From NCBI GenBank assembly GCA_022545645.1, contig JACZQQ010000014.1, positions 1-22,658 of the forward strand: a stretch of 22,658 nucleotides of DNA, written 5' to 3'. The translations under genes and the position numbers were made by a program. Below, piece by piece: positions 22,584-22,658 of this stretch. Source of the DNA: Acidobacteriota bacterium (GTDB lineage Bacteria > Acidobacteriota > UBA6911 > RPQK01 > JADFOI01). The stretch's first letter is position 1, and each line of letters begins with the position of its first letter. A model generated the notes under the pieces. That model was not told the origin of the DNA. It was given only the letters and a program-made list of their open reading frames with translations, and did not search any database.

Positions 22584-22656
22584 AAAAGGCCTTCTTACCC
22601 ATCGCCATTCTCATGGTAGTATCCCCTGCTCTGGGGATTTTCGAATAGGAAAGCGT
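22561..22656 (-). pseudogene. Upstream frame of the M23 peptidase gene, out of register
   Basis: On the minus strand this frame has no stop from the window edge until TGA at 22563-22561. It reads ...MAMGKKAF just before the run of six T. Removing one T would give GKKAFLRAPFAFD, the junction normally found in this peptidase family before the catalytic domain. Either a sequencing or assembly error or a true frameshift explains this. Confidence 0.5.
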
Positions 22657-22658
22657 AA

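Noticed and set aside
1..22658. CRISPR array, prophage or toxin-antitoxin module
   Set aside because: No regularly spaced repeats, phage structural genes, integrase or toxin-like small gene pair could be found; the repeats seen are palindromic interspersed elements.

Overview
The window carries the electron-transport and lipid-synthesis genes of an aerobic, Gram-negative-type bacterium. The evidence is an aa3-type (A1-family) cytochrome c oxidase operon, a Rieske/cytochrome b complex with a large octaheme cytochrome c, a periplasmic lipoprotein with a cupredoxin-like copper site, and a type II fatty-acid synthesis operon. The combination (split b6/subunit IV-like cytochrome b, multihaem c subunit, tandem subunit III genes, a nearby cupredoxin/carboxypeptidase-regulatory lipoprotein and a HEAT protein) best fits an uncultured Acidobacteriota or a related deep-branching lineage. 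That placement is inference; no rRNA gene is present to settle it.

Layout. Positions 1-663 hold no convincing gene, but contain hairpins, a tRNA-Arg(CCU)-like 5' half on the minus strand and a composite palindromic (BIME-like) element. Two plus-strand genes follow: an unknown acidic protein and a ferredoxin with two 4Fe-4S sites (664-1435). From 13571 down to 1499 everything is on the minus strand. Read in transcription order this is a 56-residue membrane zinc-ribbon protein, a promoter, coxB-coxA-coxC-coxC-coxD and a small CxxC membrane protein, then a second promoter, then Rieske, cytochrome b (N part), cytochrome b (C part), octaheme cytochrome c, cupredoxin lipoprotein and membrane-anchored HEAT protein. 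From 13724 to 20923 genes run on the plus strand: dgt, yceD (DUF177), rpmF, fabD, fabG, acpP, fabF, pyrF and an unknown exported protein. The last part (minus strand) has a diacylglycerol-kinase-family lipid kinase and an M23 peptidase that runs off the window and appears frameshifted.

Function. The Rieske/cytochrome b/octaheme complex should oxidise quinol and pass electrons over a long chain of c haems, perhaps through the cupredoxin lipoprotein or another carrier, to the CuA site of CoxB and on to oxygen. The fab operon lacks plsX and fabH between rpmF and fabD.

The most unusual non-coding signal is a set of palindromic, MITE-like elements placed exactly at gene edges. Three elements of one family share the end CTAGCCCGGATT. 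Two of them begin inside the TAG stop codon of the preceding gene (dgt, fabF), and the third ends just before a TATAAT that would give dgt a leaderless mRNA. An unrelated 276-bp element sits between yceD and rpmF, and its right terminal inverted repeat contains the rpmF Shine-Dalgarno sequence. A third, BIME-like family is present near both ends of the window.
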